Shown here piece by piece: positions 1-5,892 of a stretch of DNA of 5,892 bases. The notes beneath the pieces are model-generated. The model saw only the letters and a list, made by a program, of their open reading frames with translations, was not told the origin of the DNA and ran no database searches. Where the stretch lies: contig JAGOGN010000098.1 in assembly GCA_017996675.1 (NCBI GenBank), forward strand, positions 1 through 5,892. The letters run 5' to 3'. The stretch's first letter is position 1, and each line of letters starts with the position of its first letter. The DNA is from Lachnospiraceae bacterium. Its GTDB lineage: Bacteria > Bacillota_A > Clostridia > Lachnospirales > Lachnospiraceae. The position numbers and the translations under genes were made by a program.

Positions 1-970
1 CAATATTTAGCGAAGAGGATGATTTATCCATTTTTACAAGGGAAAGTAAATCATTGATAATTTTACTCTCTCGATCTATTTCTGCTGCAATATCTGCCAT
101 AAATTCCCGATACAGTTCAACAGGAACGTCGTCCTGATCCAGCAAAGAATCTGCAAGTACCTTCATTGAGGTAATCGGTGTCTTTAATTCATGAGATACA
201 TTGGATACAAATTCCTGTCTAGAGTCGTCTAAAAGCTTCATACTCGAAATTAACTGATTACAAGCCTCCGATATGCGTTCGACCTCCGAACATCCTCCTA
301 CATGAATCTCACCAGTACCCAGTCCTCTTTTTTCCCGCTTGATTGCTTCTAATACACGATCAAAAGGGCGAATCCAACCTCGTGACAAAAACCAAGCCAG
401 CACGAATACAATCACAAACACGATAATTTCCAACATATCTAGGTTTTTCTGAAAATACTGCTTATTCACTAAAATTTTATCCACAGCTACACTAACAAGC
501 ATCACTCCCAATGGCTTTTTCGAATCAGATCCCGTAATTGGCAATGCCATTTCAATGTACTGATACTCCTCGTCATAGCGGGTAATCTCTTCCCCTTTGT
601 ATGCACGAATGATTTCCTGCGCCGTAATCGTTTTTTGCTCGTCCATTCCATAAGAATCGGTAATAATCGTAAAAGTTGAATCGATGATCATTACACGTCC
701 ATCATAAAAGGATGAAAGCTGATTGATTTGCGCACCTACTACTGGTGAAGACGTATCTTCAATATACCCAGTCAACGCAATCTGATTTCCCAGCAATTTG
801 GACTGACTGGTAATTTCAACTGTCAGTTTATCGATATGATAATCCATGTACAATTCAAGCGTTAAGATTCTAAGTAAAGTAATTGGTATCATTGCAAGGA
901 GAATAATGGTGAAAAATATTCTGACCTTGATGCTCTTCATTTTTAATTGTGGTTTTCTAATTTTCGCCAT
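1..970 (-). CDS. Membrane sensor histidine kinase (partial, C-terminus beyond the window)
   Basis: I translated this from the sequence; the frame is open from the ATG at 970 to the left edge, giving 323 residues. It encodes the N-terminal part of a two-component sensor kinase of the WalK/PhoR-like type. A basic N-terminus is followed by a hydrophobic segment at about residues 18-36, an extracytoplasmic sensor region of roughly 140 residues (37-176, probably PAS/Cache-like, though I cannot assign the family), a second membrane segment at about 177-196, and a HAMP-like linker (about 199-250). The dimerisation domain carries the H-box SHELKTP with the phosphoacceptor His at residue 260. The ATP-binding domain would lie beyond position 1. 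An alternative ATG lies at 976, but the purine-rich AGAGAG at 983-978 is correctly spaced only for 970. It starts 18 bases after the response regulator gene, its likely cognate partner. The signal it senses is unknown. Confidence 0.93.
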   Translation of the reverse strand, partial: MAKIRKPQLKMKSIKVRIFFTIILLAMIPITLLRILTLELYMDYHIDKLTVEITSQSKLLGNQIALTGYIEDTSSPVVGAQINQLSSFYDGRVMIIDSTFTIITDSYGMDEQKTITAQEIIRAYKGEEITRYDEEYQYIEMALPITGSDSKKPLGVMLVSVAVDKILVNKQYFQKNLDMLEIIVFVIVFVLAWFLSRGWIRPFDRVLEAIKREKRGLGTGEIHVGGCSEVERISEACNQLISSMKLLDDSRQEFVSNVSHELKTPITSMKVLADSLLDQDDVPVELYREFMADIAAEIDRESKIINDLLSLVKMDKSSSSLNI

Positions 971-988
971 ATACATTCTCTCTATCTG

Positions 989-1678
989 TTATCCCTGATA
1001 ATAATATCCGACTCCCCATTTCGTGTGAACATAACGAGGATCACTTGGATTTGGTTCGATTTTTTCGCGCAATCGACGTACATGCACATCTACAGTACGT
1101 AAATCGCCAGGATAATCTACTCCCCAAATTAATTCTAAAAGAGCCTCTCTGCTGTAAACTTTCGATGGGTGAGTAACAAAAAGTTCCAGCAAATCAAATT
1201 CTTTTGCAGTTAGATTAATGTTCTTATCGTTAATCTTCACCTGTCTGCTGTCACAATCCAATAAAATATCTCCACTAGAGATCACCTTTACTTCCTCCTT
1301 TGGAGGGGAAGAAACATCAACTCGTCTCATAATCGCTTTAATTCTTGCTTTTACTTCTAAAATATTGAATGGTTTTGTGATATAGTCATCGGCTCCATAT
1401 TCCAGACCAAGAATTTTATCCATGTCATCACCTTTTGCTGTAAGCATTACAATCGGAACCATCGAAAATTCTCTGATTTGCTGACAGACTTCAAATCCAT
1501 TCAATTTTGGCAGCATAATGTCTAGCAAAATCATATCGAAAGAATGATCTTTTGCTTTCTGAAGCGCTTCTTCACCATCATATGCACAGTCCACTTCCAT
1601 TCCATCTTGTTCCAGACTAAATCGGATTCCTTTTACAATCAGTTTTTCATCATCAACTACTAGTACTTTCTTTGCCAT
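989..1678 (-). CDS. OmpR/PhoB-family response regulator, DNA-binding
   Basis: This 229-residue protein is a full-length transcription factor activated by phosphorylation. The receiver domain (about 3-115) has the acidic pair Asp9/Asp10, the phosphoacceptor Asp53 within LLDIMLP, the switch Thr80 and the conserved Lys102 in TKPF. After a short linker (about 118-132), the winged-helix DNA-binding domain (about 133-228) has the family hallmarks LTAKEFDLLELF, RTVDVHVRRLREKIE and the C-terminal WGVGYY wing. It resembles WalR/VicR and PhoP of Firmicutes, but the sequence alone does not decide the regulon, so no symbol is given. The ATG at 1678 is preceded by GAGGTG at 1689-1684 with 5-base spacing; this site overlaps the stop codon of the ComEA-like gene, implying translational coupling. 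The sensor kinase follows directly, which supports a cognate pair. Confidence 0.97.
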   Translation of the reverse strand: MAKKVLVVDDEKLIVKGIRFSLEQDGMEVDCAYDGEEALQKAKDHSFDMILLDIMLPKLNGFEVCQQIREFSMVPIVMLTAKGDDMDKILGLEYGADDYITKPFNILEVKARIKAIMRRVDVSSPPKEEVKVISSGDILLDCDSRQVKINDKNINLTAKEFDLLELFVTHPSKVYSREALLELIWGVDYPGDLRTVDVHVRRLREKIEPNPSDPRYVHTKWGVGYYYQG

Positions 1679-1683
1679 TCCTT

Positions 1684-1689
1684 CACCTC
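1684..1689 (-). promoter_or_regulatory. Response regulator ribosome binding site overlapping the upstream stop codon
   Basis: GAGGTG begins inside the TGA stop of the ComEA-like gene (1690-1688) and lies 5 bases before the regulator ATG at 1678. This confirms that start and suggests the lipoprotein and regulator are translated from one message. Confidence 0.75.
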
Positions 1690-2293
1690 ATTTGTTTACA
1701 CAAATTGCGTCTTTTATTTTTTCAAAGAGATGCTCTTTAATTCCACTGATTTTCATAATATCTTCAATCTGGGAAAATGGACCATTCTCTTGTCTATATT
1801 CCATAATCTGCTTCGCCTTTCCTTCACCAATTCCTGGCAAAGTCATTAATTCTTCCTGGTTGGCACGATTAATGTTTACTTTACTATTTTGTTGTTCTTG
1901 CATTGATTCGTTTCCATTGCTCGGTATCTGATTTTGCTGATACTCGTCTTTTGTCAGTACTTGAATCACCTGACCATCCATAGCAATCATTGCTTGATTT
2001 ACACTTTCAAAAGAAGCACCTTCTAACAACCCGCCTGCTTGAGCTACGATTTGAAAAATACGATCTCCTTCATTCACCTCATAAACCCCTGGTTTTTGAA
2101 TTGCTCCGGTAATTTGAATAAATATTTTCTTTTGCTTTGGTGAACTTTCTTTTGCGTTCTCTAACTTCTTTGTATTGGTCGTTGTTTCTATCTTAACTTC
2201 ACTATTTTGTTTACCGCATCCAGTAACAAAAACGGCCAGGAGGATGCAACAAAGCGTCCTCCTTATCCGTCTATTTCTAATCTTCCAATTCAT
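1688..2293 (-). CDS. comEA: ComEA-like lipoprotein with SLBB and helix-hairpin-helix DNA-binding domains
   Basis: This 201-residue protein resembles the competence protein ComEA, which binds double-stranded DNA at the cell surface and passes it to the ComEC channel. The N-terminus is strongly basic (residues 1-12), then a short hydrophobic stretch (13-25) ends in the lipobox V-T-G-Cys26, so a lipid-anchored outer-surface protein is predicted instead of the usual transmembrane anchor. A polar linker (27-53) leads to an SLBB domain (about 56-117, with GAIQKPGVYEV and AGGLLEGA), a Gln/Asn-rich spacer (118-137), and a C-terminal tandem helix-hairpin-helix domain (138-201) with VNINRAN, LPGIGEGKA and ISGIKEHLFEKI. 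The family architecture is complete; only the anchor differs. No comEB or comEC adjoins it. The ATG at 2293 is the first possible start after an in-frame stop, but its ribosome binding site is poor. A role in DNA uptake is inferred; DNA binding for envelope-linked signalling is an alternative. Confidence 0.9.
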   Translation of the reverse strand: MNWKIRNRRIRRTLCCILLAVFVTGCGKQNSEVKIETTTNTKKLENAKESSPKQKKIFIQITGAIQKPGVYEVNEGDRIFQIVAQAGGLLEGASFESVNQAMIAMDGQVIQVLTKDEYQQNQIPSNGNESMQEQQNSKVNINRANQEELMTLPGIGEGKAKQIMEYRQENGPFSQIEDIMKISGIKEHLFEKIKDAICVNK

Positions 2294-2300
2294 ATCAACT

Positions 2301-2331
2301 AAACCAGCCTTTCCAATTTGTTAGCCGGTTT
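2301..2331 (-). promoter_or_regulatory. Hairpin in the leader of the ComEA-like gene
   Basis: In the minus-strand RNA, AAACCGGC (2331-2324) can pair with GCUGGUUU (2308-2301), an 8-bp stem with one G-U pair and a 15-base loop. The only ribosome binding site candidate, GGAAAGG (2314-2308), lies mostly in the loop, and the stem ends 7 bases before the ATG. The stem is not followed by a U-run, so a terminator is unlikely. It may influence translation of the ComEA-like gene. It matches no riboswitch class I recognise. Confidence 0.4.
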
Positions 2332-2356
2332 CGTTCCCCAAAATACTTTAAACGTA

Positions 2357-2385
2357 ATTATAACATATTATTAGGATTGTGTCTG
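2357..2385 (-). promoter_or_regulatory. Sigma-A-type promoter with extended -10, ahead of the ComEA-like gene
   Basis: On the minus strand a consensus -10 TATAAT lies at 2362-2357 and is preceded by TG plus one base (2365-2363), forming an extended -10. Seventeen bases upstream is CAGACA (2385-2380), matching the -35 consensus at 4 of 6 positions. The -35 lies within the last codons of purD. Transcription would start near 2350, giving a leader of nearly 60 bases, and would serve the lipoprotein, response regulator and kinase genes independently of the pur operon. Predicted from sequence only. Confidence 0.68.
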
Positions 2386-3648
2386 CTCAATTGCTTTTCC
2401 AATATCTGTCCGATAATATTTGTTTTCAAATTGAACCAGTTCCACAGCCTTGTATGCATTCGCACGAGCCTGTACCAAATCACTACCCAGTGCAGTGATT
2501 CCCAGAACGCGACCTCCGTTCGAGTAAATCTGTCCATCACGCAAAGCGGTACCTGCATGAAAGCAAAACAAATCTAGACAATTTTCAAAATGCTCTAATC
2601 CTTGAATTAATTTATTCTTTTCATATTCTAACGGATATCCTTTTGAAGCCAATACCACACATACTGCGGCATTGTCCTCAAATTCAATCTCGATTTGATT
2701 TAATGTTCCATCCAAACATGCATTCATAATATCCAAAATATCGGTTTTCATTCTTGGAAGGATGACCTGAGCTTCAGGATCTCCGAACCTTGCATTATAT
2801 TCTAATACCTTAGGACCTTCCTTTGTAAGCATGAGTCCAAAAAACAACACACCTTTAAAGGTTCGTCCTTCTGATTTCATTGCATCAACGGTCGCCTGAT
2901 AGACGTATTGCTTACAAAATTCATCCACTTCTTCCGTATAAAAAGGACTTGGTGAAAACGTTCCCATTCCTCCTGTATTGAGTCCCTGGTCGTAATCACA
3001 AGCTCTTTTATGATCCTGTGCAGAAGATAACAATTGAATATGTTCCCCGTCAACAAAGCTTAGAACCGATACTTCTCTGCCTTCCATGAATTCTTCAATT
3101 ACGATTTTATTTCCAGCGTCTCCAAATTTATGTTCCATCATAAATTCTTTCACACCATCCATCGCCGTTTTTTGATCTTCACAAATCAAAACACCTTTAC
3201 CCAGAGCAAGTCCATCTGCTTTAATCACAACAGGATAACTGCAATTTTCCAAATGCTCAAGTGCAGACTGGCTATCCTCAAAAGTTTCATATCCTGCAGT
3301 AGGAATCTGATATTTTTTCATTAAGTCCTTTGCAAAAGATTTCGATCCTTCAATAATAGCAGCTTTTTTGTTTGGTCCAAAAATTCTTAATCCTCGTTCG
3401 TCAAAAACATCAACAATTCCACCTACTAGTGGATCGTCCATTCCAACAATAGTTAAATCTATCTTTTCTTTTTCTGCAAAATCAGCTAAACGCAAGAAAT
3501 CCATCGCGCCAATGTTAACATTCTCGCCAACCATTCCTGTTCCACCATTACCTGGTGCGCAGTACAGCTTTGTGAGATGTTTACTTTGGTTTACCGCCAT
3601 CGCAATTGCATGCTCTCTGCCGCCTCCACCTATAATTAAAACCTTCAT
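2371..3648 (-). CDS. purD: Phosphoribosylamine-glycine ligase (GAR synthetase)
   Basis: PurD joins 5-phosphoribosylamine and glycine with ATP to make GAR, the second step of purine synthesis, in the cytoplasm. At 425 residues it has the usual full length. The N-terminal domain opens with KVLIIGGGGREHA (2-14). The ATP-grasp region includes VIKADGLALGKGV (141-153), the EEF and EGREVS segment (185-194), LNTGGMGTFSPSPF (223-236) and the metal-binding EYNARFGDPEAQV (283-295). The C-terminal domain shows HAGTA (364-368) and SNGGRVLGI (376-384). An unusual point is IVGMDDPLVGGIVD (67-80), where most PurD proteins have GPExPL. The start codon follows the purN stop immediately, and GGAGG at 3658-3654, inside the end of purN, is its ribosome binding site. 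It is the last gene of the purine cluster. Confidence 0.98.
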   Translation of the reverse strand: MKVLIIGGGGREHAIAMAVNQSKHLTKLYCAPGNGGTGMVGENVNIGAMDFLRLADFAEKEKIDLTIVGMDDPLVGGIVDVFDERGLRIFGPNKKAAIIEGSKSFAKDLMKKYQIPTAGYETFEDSQSALEHLENCSYPVVIKADGLALGKGVLICEDQKTAMDGVKEFMMEHKFGDAGNKIVIEEFMEGREVSVLSFVDGEHIQLLSSAQDHKRACDYDQGLNTGGMGTFSPSPFYTEEVDEFCKQYVYQATVDAMKSEGRTFKGVLFFGLMLTKEGPKVLEYNARFGDPEAQVILPRMKTDILDIMNACLDGTLNQIEIEFEDNAAVCVVLASKGYPLEYEKNKLIQGLEHFENCLDLFCFHAGTALRDGQIYSNGGRVLGITALGSDLVQARANAYKAVELVQFENKYYRTDIGKAIEQTQS

Positions 3649-4275
3649 TTATTCCTCCACGATCACATGATGATCAACAATTCGAATTTTATCCTGACAT
3701 AGTTTCTTAATTGCATCTGGCAGAATCACCCATTCACATTCTTCCATGACCCGCTTTTGTAATGTTTCAGGCGTATCATCTTCTTGTACCACAGCTGCTT
3801 TTTGCATAATGATTGGACCAGTATCCATTCCACAATCTACAAAATGAACCGTTGCTCCTGTAATCTTCACTCCTCGTTCCAATACTTTTTCATGTACATG
3901 GATTCCATAGAACCCTTTTCCGCAAAAAGATGGAATCAGTGATGGATGAATATTAATGATGCGATTTGGAAAATATTCAACCAAACTTTGAGAGATTTGT
4001 AATAAATAACCTGCCAAAATCACATAATCAATATTTCTGGACTTCAGTTCATTCAATAAAGCCTCGTGGAACTCATCTCTGCTTTGATACATTTTAGGAG
4101 AAATGCAGACTGCGTCCACATTTCTCCTTTTTGCTCTCTCGAGTGCATATGCGTTTGCATGATTGCTAATTACAACGCATATTTGTCCCCCAGTAATCTG
4201 GCCTTGTTCCATCTTTTGAAAGATTGCTTCCAAGTTTGTTCCACCGCCTGATACTAGAACTGCAAATCTTAGCAT
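3649..4275 (-). CDS. purN: Phosphoribosylglycinamide formyltransferase, folate-dependent
   Basis: PurN transfers a formyl group from 10-formyltetrahydrofolate to GAR, giving FGAR, the third step of purine synthesis. The protein has 208 residues, normal for the family. The N-terminal phosphate-binding loop reads [11 protein letters not shown] (8-18). The catalytic triad is visible: Asn108 and His110 in [11 protein letters not shown], and Asp151 in [21 protein letters not shown] (119-132) and [15 protein letters not shown] (135-149) are typical folate-site and core segments. The start overlaps the end of purM by 7 bases (ATGCTAA), and GGGG at 4286-4283 lies 7 bases before the ATG, so the two genes are translationally coupled. 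purD follows with no spacer. The ATP/formate-dependent enzyme PurT is ruled out by the fold motifs. Confidence 0.98.
   Translation of the reverse strand: MLRFAVLVSGGGTNLEAIFQKMEQGQITGGQICVVISNHANAYALERAKRRNVDAVCISPKMYQSRDEFHEALLNELKSRNIDYVILAGYLLQISQSLVEYFPNRIINIHPSLIPSFCGKGFYGIHVHEKVLERGVKITGATVHFVDCGMDTGPIIMQKAAVVQEDDTPETLQKRVMEECEWVILPDAIKKLCQDKIRIVDHHVIVEE
3654..3658 (-). promoter_or_regulatory. purD ribosome binding site inside the purN 3' end
   Basis: GGAGG lies in the last codons of purN (encoding Val-Glu-Glu), 5 bases before the purD ATG. The purN stop TAA touches this ATG, so ribosomes finishing purN can restart on purD, keeping the two products coupled. Confidence 0.85.
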
Positions 4276-5294
4276 AATGTTACCCCTTTATCACCATCAA
4301 GGATTTCACCAACGATATATGGTGTTTCTCCTGCACTACGAATCTGATTCATGGTTTCTTCAACGTCTTCTTTTGCAACTGCAAGAATCATTCCCAATCC
4401 CATGTTATAAGTATTGTACATCATCTGATCTTCGATCTGTCCTTCTCTTTGCAACATTGAAAAGATTGGAAGTTTTGGGAACTGATTCAGTATAATTTTT
4501 GCATGCTTTCCTTCTGGTAACATACGTGGTACGTTCTCGTAAAATCCACCACCTGTGATATGAGAACATCCTTTTACACGAATACCTGCGTTTTTCACTG
4601 CAGCCATTGCTTTTACATAGATTTTAGTTGGTGCAAGTAATGCTTCACCAAGAGTCGTTCCCAACTCTTCATGATAAGTTTCTAATTCTTCTTTATTCAT
4701 GGAAAAAACTTTACGCACTAAAGAAAATCCATTGGAATGAACTCCCGATGAAGCCATTCCAATCAAAACATCCCCAGCAGCGATTTCTTTTCCAGTAATC
4801 AAATCTTTCTCATCTACGATACCTACTGCAAATCCAGCCAAGTCATACTCATCTTCTGGGTAAAAGCCTGGCATTTCAGCAGTTTCTCCACCGATCAATG
4901 CTGCATTTGACTGCTTACAGCCTTCGGCTACTCCACTTACAATCGTAGCGATCTTTTCTGGAAAATTCTTTCCACATGCAATATAATCTAAGAAAAATAA
5001 CGGTTCACCACCAGCACAGGCAATATCATTTACGCACATTGCTACACAGTCAATACCGATGGAATCATGTTGATCCAAGGTAAACGCTAATTTTAATTTT
5101 GTTCCAACTCCATCTGTTCCGGAAACAAGTGTTGGTTTTTCCATATGCTTAAAGCTCTCAAGAGAAAACGCTCCTGAAAAGCCTCCAATATTAGTCAAAA
5201 CCTCTTTTCTCATCGTTTCCTGAACATGTTTTTTCATTAATTCTACAGAACGGTACCCAGCTTCGATATCTACTCCAGCATTTTTGTAATCCAT
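4269..5294 (-). CDS. purM: Phosphoribosylformylglycinamidine cyclo-ligase (AIR synthetase)
   Basis: PurM closes the imidazole ring, converting FGAM to AIR with ATP, the fifth step of purine synthesis. The protein is 341 residues, the usual size. It starts with the typical [11 protein letters not shown] (3-13), followed by [13 protein letters not shown] (58-70), the long signature [21 protein letters not shown] (starting at 80), [14 protein letters not shown] (132-145), [14 protein letters not shown] (182-195), [16 protein letters not shown] (245-260) and NTYNMGLGM (294-302). These are the ATP- and substrate-binding elements of the PurM/PurL/SelD superfamily, and none of them is missing. The ATG at 5294 has GGAGG at 5306-5302, 7 bases upstream. 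It lies 32 bases after purE and overlaps purN by 7 bases. Confidence 0.98.
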   Translation of the reverse strand: MDYKNAGVDIEAGYRSVELMKKHVQETMRKEVLTNIGGFSGAFSLESFKHMEKPTLVSGTDGVGTKLKLAFTLDQHDSIGIDCVAMCVNDIACAGGEPLFFLDYIACGKNFPEKIATIVSGVAEGCKQSNAALIGGETAEMPGFYPEDEYDLAGFAVGIVDEKDLITGKEIAAGDVLIGMASSGVHSNGFSLVRKVFSMNKEELETYHEELGTTLGEALLAPTKIYVKAMAAVKNAGIRVKGCSHITGGGFYENVPRMLPEGKHAKIILNQFPKLPIFSMLQREGQIEDQMMYNTYNMGLGMILAVAKEDVEETMNQIRSAGETPYIVGEILDGDKGVTLC

Positions 5295-5326
5295 TGTATT
5301 TCCTCCATCTATCCTTGAATAGCTCT

Positions 5327-5827
5327 TTATTTTTGATATTCTTTGTATCCAAATTTTTGAAGCTTCTCATCCTTTGCGAGCATTTGCTGCTTCATGTTTT
5401 CTGAATAATTTTTTAATTGATCCAGAATTTCAGGATTAGAAGTTGCAAGTATTTTCGCCGCGAGAATACCTGCGTTTGCACCACCATTGATTGCTACCGT
5501 CGCAACAGGAATACCAGTTGGCATCTGTACGATCGAATACAAAGAATCCTGACCACCTAAAGATGTTGTGTGCATTGGAATTCCAATTACTGGCAGTGGG
5601 AATATGGCCGCACACATTCCTGGCAGATGTGCAGCCATTCCTGCACCTGCGATAATAACCTTGTAACCTCGTTCCTCTGCTGATGAAGCATATTCAAAAA
5701 ATACATCTGGTTCTCTGTGCGCTGAAATAATTTTCATTTCGTAAGGTATTTGAAATTGATCCAAAACCTCCGCTGCTTTACTCATGACTGACATGTCAGA
5801 ATCGCTGCCCATAACAATTCCTACCAT
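5327..5827 (-). CDS. purE: 5-(carboxyamino)imidazole ribonucleotide mutase, class I PurE
   Basis: PurE produces CAIR for the purine pathway. Class I enzymes rearrange N5-CAIR, which PurK makes from AIR and bicarbonate. The protein has 166 residues, normal for stand-alone PurE. Motifs seen are GSDSDMSVM (7-15), SAHREPD (35-41) with the catalytic His37, [12 protein letters not shown] (60-71), and [26 protein letters not shown] (starting at 88). These fit class I rather than the animal-type class II. In the usual SAHRTPD motif the Thr is replaced by Glu39. No purK is in the window, so either it is elsewhere or this enzyme works with AIR and CO2. The ATG at 5827 has a near-perfect ribosome binding site (TAGGAGGT, 5840-5833). 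It is the first identifiable gene of the pur cluster, with purM next. Confidence 0.97.
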   Translation of the reverse strand: MVGIVMGSDSDMSVMSKAAEVLDQFQIPYEMKIISAHREPDVFFEYASSAEERGYKVIIAGAGMAAHLPGMCAAIFPLPVIGIPMHTTSLGGQDSLYSIVQMPTGIPVATVAINGGANAGILAAKILATSNPEILDQLKNYSENMKQQMLAKDEKLQKFGYKEYQK

Positions 5828-5832
5828 AAAGT

Positions 5833-5840
5833 ACCTCCTA
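5833..5840 (-). promoter_or_regulatory. Strong ribosome binding site of purE
   Basis: TAGGAGGT reads nearly full-length complementary to the 16S rRNA 3' end, with 5 bases before the ATG at 5827. Its first three bases are the stop codon of the partial upstream frame. It fixes the purE start. Confidence 0.85.
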
Positions 5841-5892
5841 TAAATTTTCTAATGGTATATTTAACTCTTCCGTTCCTGGTAAAACAAATTTT
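5838..5892 (-). CDS. C-terminal end of an unidentified upstream gene (partial)
   Basis: One frame entering from the right edge reads KFVLPGTEELNIPLENL and then stops at TAG (5840-5838). It looks like real coding sequence because the stop codon overlaps the purE ribosome binding site, the same close coupling seen between the other genes here. Only 17 residues are visible, too few to name a product, and one other frame is also open through this short stretch. If real, purE is not the first gene of its operon. Confidence 0.5.
   Translation of the reverse strand, partial: KFVLPGTEELNIPLENL

Noticed and set aside
974..976. Alternative kinase start codon at 976
   Set aside because: The purine-rich ribosome binding site ends one base before it, which is too close; the ATG at 970 has a 7-base spacing.
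989..1678. Naming the two-component pair walR/walK
   Set aside because: Overall style is similar, but the typical accessory genes (yycH, yycI, yycJ) cannot be seen and OmpR-type regulators are too alike to assign by eye.
1692..1931. A plus-strand frame of 79 codons opposite the ComEA-like gene
   Set aside because: It mirrors the helix-hairpin-helix coding sequence and its hydrophobic look follows from reading those codons in reverse.
2301..2331. The hairpin after purD as an intrinsic terminator
   Set aside because: The stem is followed by only three U residues in the stem itself and then mixed bases on the minus strand; the plus-strand reading also lacks a T-run.
2358..2558. A 66-codon minus-strand frame overlapping the end of purD
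   Set aside because: It is out of frame with purD, whose C-terminal motifs run through the same bases, and shows no domain.
3368..3670. A 100-codon plus-strand open frame opposite purD
   Set aside because: It is antisense to well-conserved purD codons, has a low-complexity Ser/Pro/Ile-rich translation and no family motif; a shadow frame.
5295..5326. A promoter or small RNA between purE and purM
   Set aside because: The 32 bases hold only the purM ribosome binding site and a 4-bp stem; no promoter pattern is present.

Overview
The window is a compact, AT-rich stretch in which every recognisable gene lies on the minus strand, so the genes read from right to left. Low GC, strong GGAGG-type ribosome binding sites, short or absent spacers and the protein sequence styles (a VHTKWGVGYY-ending OmpR-type regulator, PurD with GTFSPSPFYTEE, PurE with SAHREPD) suggest a Gram-positive anaerobe of the class Clostridia, probably a Lachnospiraceae-like bacterium. 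That placement is inferred from sequence style, with no database comparison.

Right part (5892 to 2371): a purine biosynthesis cluster in the order purE, purM, purN, purD. It is preceded by 17 codons that look like the end of another gene. The genes are tightly packed. The purE ribosome binding site overlaps the upstream stop codon, purM and purN overlap by 7 bases, and the purN stop codon is directly followed by the purD start. The four enzymes cover late and early steps of IMP synthesis: PurD makes GAR, PurN formylates it, PurM closes the ring to AIR, and PurE handles the carboxylation to CAIR. purF, purL/Q, purC, purB, purH and purK are not in the window.

Middle (2370 to 2294): a 77-base gap, the only spacer of any size. 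It holds the -10 element of a good sigma-A-type promoter whose -35 lies inside the last codons of purD, then a leader that can fold into a hairpin just before the next gene. There is no convincing terminator after purD, so the downstream genes may be read both from the pur operon and from this promoter.

Left part (2293 to 1): a ComEA-like lipoprotein with SLBB and helix-hairpin-helix domains, then an OmpR/PhoB-family response regulator and a membrane sensor histidine kinase that runs off the left edge. The three are closely spaced (9 and 18 bases), so they probably form one transcription unit. A DNA-uptake-type surface lipoprotein next to a two-component system, behind a purine operon, is the most interesting arrangement here.

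No mobile elements, CRISPR arrays, RNA genes or clear foreign islands were seen, and no stretch over 300 bases lacks a gene. Most of the window is ordinary housekeeping sequence.
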